Position numbers and translations under genes: made by a program | NCBI GenBank assembly: GCA_963789355.1 | Contig: CAWBKK010000005.1 | Coordinates: 332,334-396,333, forward strand | Source of the DNA: Gaiellasilicea sp963789355 | GTDB taxonomy: Bacteria > Actinomycetota > Thermoleophilia > Gaiellales > Gaiellaceae | Direction of reading: 5' to 3' | DNA: 64,000 bases | Notes under the pieces: generated by a model | The model's input: the letters and a program-made list of their open reading frames with translations, nothing else | Databases searched by the model: none | Told to the model about the DNA's origin: nothing | Shown: piece by piece, positions 60,747-64,000 of the stretch | Layout of the letters: every line of letters begins with the position of its first letter | Numbering within the stretch: the stretch's first letter is position 1

Positions 60747-61999
60747 TATTTGAGGAAGCCTTCGTAGGAGCGCATCATCATCTGCGACTCCATCTGCCTC
60801 ATCGTGTCGAGCGCGACACCGACCGCGATCAGGACCGAGGTGCCGCCGAGCGCCCCGGCAGTTGCCTGCGAGAAGCCGCCGTAGCGGATGAAGAGCGTCG
60901 GCAGGGTCGCGACGAGCGCGAGGTAGATCGCTCCCGGCAGCGTCAGCCGCGTGAGCACGCGGTCGAGGTATTGGGCAGTCGGCGGGCCCGGGCGGATCCC
61001 GGGGATGTAGCCGCCGTACCTGCGCAGGTTGTCGGCCTGGTCGACCGGGTTGAACTGAACGGCGGTGTAGAAGTAGGTGAAGATCACGATCAGGAAGCCC
61101 TGCAGCACCATGTAGCCGACGTTCGTCGGCAGGAAGTGCCGGTTGACGAAGTCCTGGGTCTGGGGGAAGTACTGCCCGATCGTGGGGGGGAACGCCATCA
61201 CGGCGGCCGCGAAGATGACGGGGATGACGCCGGCCATGTTCACGCGCAGCGGCATGTACGTCGATCCGCCCGCGGTCATGCGGCGGCCGACCATGCGCTT
61301 GGCGTACTGGATCGGGATCCGGCGCTGACCCTCCTGGATGAAGACGATCGCAGCGACGATCGAGAGCGCGATCAGGGGGAAGAAGAGCTTGCCCACGGGG
61401 TCGCTGTTCCACCAGCCGGCGATCCCGATCGGGGCGCCGACGAGGATCGAGGCGAAGATCAGCAGCGAGATCCCGTTGCCGATCCCCCGCTTGGTGATCA
61501 GCTCGCCCATCCACATCAGGAGCGTGCAGCCGACCGTGAGCGTCAGGATGATCAGCGTCATCCGGCCGAGGTCGGCGTCGAGCACGCCCTGGCGCCGGAA
61601 GAGGAATGCATATCCGGTCGACTGGGCGGCCGCGAGCGCGACGGTGAGATAGCGCGTGTACTGGTTGATCTTGGCGTAGCCCGACTCGCCCTCCTTCTGC
61701 AGCTCGGAGAGCCTCGGGATCACCACCGTCATCAGCTGGAGGATGATCGAGGCGGTGATGTAGGGCATGATCCCGAGCGCGAAGATCGAGAACTGCGAGA
61801 GCGCCCCGCCGGAGAAGAGGTTGAGCAGGCCGAGGATCGTGCCGCCCCGGCCCTCGAAGTAGTTGTTGATCGTCTCGGAGTCGACGCCCGGCGCCGGCAC
61901 CCAGGAGCCGAGCCGGTAGATCGCGAGGATCATCGCCGTGAAGAGGACGCGGTGCCGGAGCTCCGGAACGCGCCATGCGTTTGCGAGCCAGCTGAACAA
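60746..61999 (-). CDS. secY: preprotein translocase subunit SecY
   Basis: The channel of the Sec translocon, 417 residues, ten predicted membrane helices. Typical pieces are LGSWVPAPGVDS, FSIFALGIMPYITASIILQL, GNGISLLIFASI, ILTLTVGCTLLMWMGELITK and the large cytoplasmic loop FPLIALSIVAAIVFIQEGQR. Length and topology are normal. Confidence 0.98.
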   Translation of the reverse strand: MFSWLANAWRVPELRHRVLFTAMILAIYRLGSWVPAPGVDSETINNYFEGRGGTILGLLNLFSGGALSQFSIFALGIMPYITASIILQLMTVVIPRLSELQKEGESGYAKINQYTRYLTVALAAAQSTGYAFLFRRQGVLDADLGRMTLIILTLTVGCTLLMWMGELITKRGIGNGISLLIFASILVGAPIGIAGWWNSDPVGKLFFPLIALSIVAAIVFIQEGQRRIPIQYAKRMVGRRMTAGGSTYMPLRVNMAGVIPVIFAAAVMAFPPTIGQYFPQTQDFVNRHFLPTNVGYMVLQGFLIVIFTYFYTAVQFNPVDQADNLRRYGGYIPGIRPGPPTAQYLDRVLTRLTLPGAIYLALVATLPTLFIRYGGFSQATAGALGGTSVLIAVGVALDTMRQMESQMMMRSYEGFLK

Positions 62000-62002
62000 G
62001 CC

Positions 62003-62587
62003 TTACGACTCCTCTGCGGGAGCGTCGCCGTCGGTCGCCTCGACCTCGGGCTCGTCGGCAGCCACCGGCTTCGGCTTCGCCTTCTTCTTGCGCGGGTCCT
62101 TCGGCTCCTTGAGCGCGGTCGCGCTCCCGCCGGCGGCGGTGATCTTCTCGCGTGCAGTCGCGGAGAAGGCATGCGCCGTGACGGCGAGCTTCTTCTTCAG
62201 CTCGCCGGTGCCGAGAATCTTGACGTCGGCCTTCGTGTTCTTCAGCAGGCCCTTCTCGACGAGCGCCTCGACGTTGACGGTGTCACCGTCGGCGAAGACG
62301 CGGTCGAGGTCGCGCAGGTTGATCGGCTGCGAATACGTCCGGAACGGGCCGATCGGCATCGCGTCGGCGGAGGTGTTGCCGCGCAGCTTCGGGGCGCGCA
62401 TGTCGAGCGGCATCTGGCCGCCCTCGAAGCCCGCCGGCATCTTCTTCGAGCCCGCGCGCGACTTCTGGCCCTTGATCCCGCGGCCGGAATAGCGCCCCTT
62501 GCCCGAGCCCAGGCCGCGGCCGACGCGCTTGCGGTCCTTGCGCGACTGGGCGGGCTTCAAGGTGGAGAGGTTCAGCTCGTCGGCCAC
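62003..62587 (-). CDS. rplO: ribosomal protein L15 with acidic C-terminal extension
   Basis: A 23S-binding protein. Residues 1-150 are normal L15 (KRVGRGLGSGKGRYSGRGIK, FEGGQMPLDMRAPKLRG, and INLRDLDRVFADGDTV). The last 40 residues add a Lys/Pro run and an acidic tail ending VEATDGDAPAEES, making 194 residues against about 145-150 in most bacteria. The tail's role is unknown. Confidence 0.95.
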   Translation of the reverse strand: MADELNLSTLKPAQSRKDRKRVGRGLGSGKGRYSGRGIKGQKSRAGSKKMPAGFEGGQMPLDMRAPKLRGNTSADAMPIGPFRTYSQPINLRDLDRVFADGDTVNVEALVEKGLLKNTKADVKILGTGELKKKLAVTAHAFSATAREKITAAGGSATALKEPKDPRKKKAKPKPVAADEPEVEATDGDAPAEES

Positions 62588-62588
62588 G

Positions 62589-62771
62589 TTATTTCCTCAC
62601 CCCTGTGCCATCCACCCGGACGAGGTGAGCGACCTTCCTCAGCTTACCCTGGAGCTCCGGGCTGTCCTTGAGCTCGTTCGTCTTGCCGATCCGGCCGAGC
62701 CCGAGCGAGCGGAGCGTGCCGCGGTTCGCCGGGTTCTGGCCGATCGAGCTCTTCACCTGCGTCACCTTCAC
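62589..62771 (-). CDS. rpmD: ribosomal protein L30
   Basis: A 60-residue 50S protein: VKVTQVKSSIGQNPANRGTL followed by RSLGLGRIGKTNELKDSPEL and KVAHLVRV. GTG at 62771 overlaps the rpsE stop (GTGA). A longer frame upstream is a shadow of rpsE. Confidence 0.95.
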   Translation of the reverse strand: MKVTQVKSSIGQNPANRGTLRSLGLGRIGKTNELKDSPELQGKLRKVAHLVRVDGTGVRK

Positions 62772-63397
62772 GACGCCGTCTCCTCGACCTCGGTGCTCGC
62801 CTCGACGGCCTCGGGAGCGACGGCGGCTTCGGGCTCGGGCTCGGGCTGGGGCTCGACCGGCGTCTCGGCCGGCGCGCGCCACGGCAGCACCTCGGTGATC
62901 GTCTTGCCGCGCATCCTGGCGACGTCCTCGGGGCGGCGGAGGTTCTGCAGGCCCTGGACCGTCGCCTTCGCCATGTTGATCGGATTCGTGGTCCCGAGGC
63001 TCTTCGCCAGGACGTCGCGGATCCCGGCGAGCTCGAGGACGGCGCGGACGCCGCCGCCGGCGATCACGCCGGTTCCCTCCGAGGCAGGCCGGATGAAGAC
63101 ACGCGCGGCGCCGAAGACACCCAGGATCTCGTGCGTGACGGTAGTGCCGTGCTTGGGCACGGTGAAGAGGTTCTTCTTGGCGTCGTCGACCGCCTTCGAG
63201 ATCGCCAGCGGAACTTCGCGCGCCTTGCCGTAGCCGACGCCGACGCGGTCGACCTCGTCGCCGATCACGACCAGGGCCGTGAACGAGAAGCGCCGGCCGC
63301 CCTTGACGACCTTGGCGACGCGGTTGATCTCGATCACGCGCTCCTTGAGCTCGCGAACTTCCTCGCGGGCGATGACCTCACGCTCGACAGTGCTCAA
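62768..63397 (-). CDS. rpsE: ribosomal protein S5
   Basis: A 30S accuracy protein, 209 residues. The conserved EREVIAREEVRELKERVIEI, VKGGRRFSFTALVVIGDEVD and VFIRPASEGTGVIAGGGVRA are present, and KATVQGLQNLRRPEDVARMR follows. The Glu/Pro-rich C-terminal extension (about 40 residues) is longer than usual. Confidence 0.96.
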   Translation of the reverse strand: MSTVEREVIAREEVRELKERVIEINRVAKVVKGGRRFSFTALVVIGDEVDRVGVGYGKAREVPLAISKAVDDAKKNLFTVPKHGTTVTHEILGVFGAARVFIRPASEGTGVIAGGGVRAVLELAGIRDVLAKSLGTTNPINMAKATVQGLQNLRRPEDVARMRGKTITEVLPWRAPAETPVEPQPEPEPEAAVAPEAVEASTEVEETAS

Positions 63398-63750
63398 AAC
63401 TTCAGTCCTCCCTCACGCGCGCCCTCGGCCAGAGCCTTGACGCGTCCGTGGTACAGGTAGCCGCCGCGGTCGAACACGACGGCCTCGATTCCGGCCTTCT
63501 TGGCGGCCTCGGCAACGGCCTTGCCGACCTCGCCCGCCTGTTCGATCCGGTTGCCCTTGAACGACTTCTTCAGCCCGAGCCAGCTCGCGCCCGCAAGCGT
63601 GCGGCCGTTCTCGTCGTCGATCAGCTGGGCGAAGATGCCCTTGTTCGAGCGGAAGACCGCGAGGCGCGGCCGCTCGGCGGTACCGGCGACCTTGCCGCGG
63701 ATCCGGCGGTGCCGGCGCTCGCGCGCCTGGCGCGTCGTGAGGCTGCTCAT
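63394..63750 (-). CDS. rplR: ribosomal protein L18
   Basis: A 5S rRNA-binding protein of 118 residues: RERRHRRIRGKVAGTAERPR, LAVFRSNKGIFAQLIDDENG and AVVFDRGGYLYHGRVKALAE. ATG overlaps the rplF end, and its own stop overlaps the rpsE start; both overlaps are four bases. Confidence 0.96.
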   Translation of the reverse strand: MSSLTTRQARERRHRRIRGKVAGTAERPRLAVFRSNKGIFAQLIDDENGRTLAGASWLGLKKSFKGNRIEQAGEVGKAVAEAAKKAGIEAVVFDRGGYLYHGRVKALAEGAREGGLKF

Positions 63751-64000
63751 GCGCGCTTTCCGACCTTTCTGCGGACGAACTCGTCGCGATAGCGGATCCC
63801 CTTGCCCTTGTACGGCTCGGGCTTGCGGACGGCGCGGATCTCCGCGGCGGTCTGGCCGACCTGCTGCTTGTCGGTGCCCTTGACGATCACCTGCGTGGGC
63901 ACGGGCACTTCGAACGTGATCCCCGCCCTAGGCTTGACCACGACGGAGTGCGAGTAGCCGACGTTGAGCTCGAGGTCGGTGCCGCGCAGCGCGGCGCGGT
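63747..64000 (-). CDS. rplF: ribosomal protein L6, 3' part only
   Basis: The frame is open to the window edge, so only the C-terminal 84 or so codons are seen. They include RGTDLELNVGYSHSVVVKPR, FEVPVPTQVIVKGTDKQQVG, AAEIRAVRKPEPYKGKGIRY, and the end RDEFVRRKVGKRA. These are the conserved C-terminal half of L6. The gene continues beyond 64000 on the minus strand. Confidence 0.95.
   Translation of the reverse strand, partial: RAALRGTDLELNVGYSHSVVVKPRAGITFEVPVPTQVIVKGTDKQQVGQTAAEIRAVRKPEPYKGKGIRYRDEFVRRKVGKRA

Overview
The window is 64 kb of very GC-rich, gene-dense DNA with strong third-position G/C bias, many GTG and TTG starts, and no gene-free stretch over about 300 bases. The gene set points to an actinobacterium: type III pantothenate kinase, DUF2469 and DUF4081-GNAT proteins, Ku, an F420-type luciferase-like oxidoreductase, a PadR/HAAS pair and several acyl-CoA dehydrogenases. 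Placement in the Thermoleophilia (Gaiellales/Solirubrobacterales-like) is my inference. A 16S gene or marker-protein tree would be needed to confirm it.

Layout. 0-6.2 kb: dusB, two membrane genes, coaX, an AT-richer pair (membrane protein and barstar-like protein) and a folate run folP-folB-folK. 6.2-10.4 kb: a MoxR/DUF58/DUF4129 membrane-associated cluster. 10.5-14.6 kb: an ftsH-hpt-tilS-phosphatase run in the order common in Gram-positive bacteria. 14.6-20.8 kb: GNAT, deoD, a lipid-kinase-like protein, L,D-transpeptidase, thioesterase and a VanW-type wall protein. 20.8-32.7 kb: lipid/acyl-CoA catabolism (three acyl-CoA dehydrogenases, SDR, class III CoA-transferase, TetR regulator) mixed with wall amidase, GH3 and MFS genes. 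32.7-43.5 kb: a beta-propeller/lysyl-oxidase fusion, HAD, cupins, a P-loop kinase, tRNA-Pro, a Nif3-like protein, Ku and an acyl-CoA synthetase. 43.5-49 kb: two divergent coiled-coil wall proteins, a response regulator, a D-Ala-D-Ala carboxypeptidase and a PadR/HAAS pair. 49-56 kb: ligA, HAD, truA, P450, NfeD, a phosphotransferase and an LLM oxidoreductase. 55-64 kb: the 3' half of the S10-spc-alpha ribosomal supercluster, from rplF (cut by the window edge) to rplQ.

Systems. Three themes recur. One is cell-wall building and remodelling (L,D-transpeptidase, VanW/G5, amidase, GH3, NlpC/P60, 3D protein, DacB). Another is fatty-acid or acyl-CoA turnover, where the TetR gene and one acyl-CoA dehydrogenase gene share a similar operator. 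The third is core information processing (ribosomal proteins, rpoA, secY, tilS, truA, dusB, ligA).

Non-coding signals are the most unusual part. At least 17 starts carry a TAnnnT box exactly 6-7 bases upstream, the signature of leaderless transcripts. Two or three divergent gene pairs share one symmetric -10 box. A roughly 62-base two-hairpin element occurs three times, always just downstream of a gene on the same strand, with covarying stems. A second palindrome carries the stop codons of convergent genes. A structured leader with a rare intrinsic terminator precedes a 56-residue HTH-like gene.
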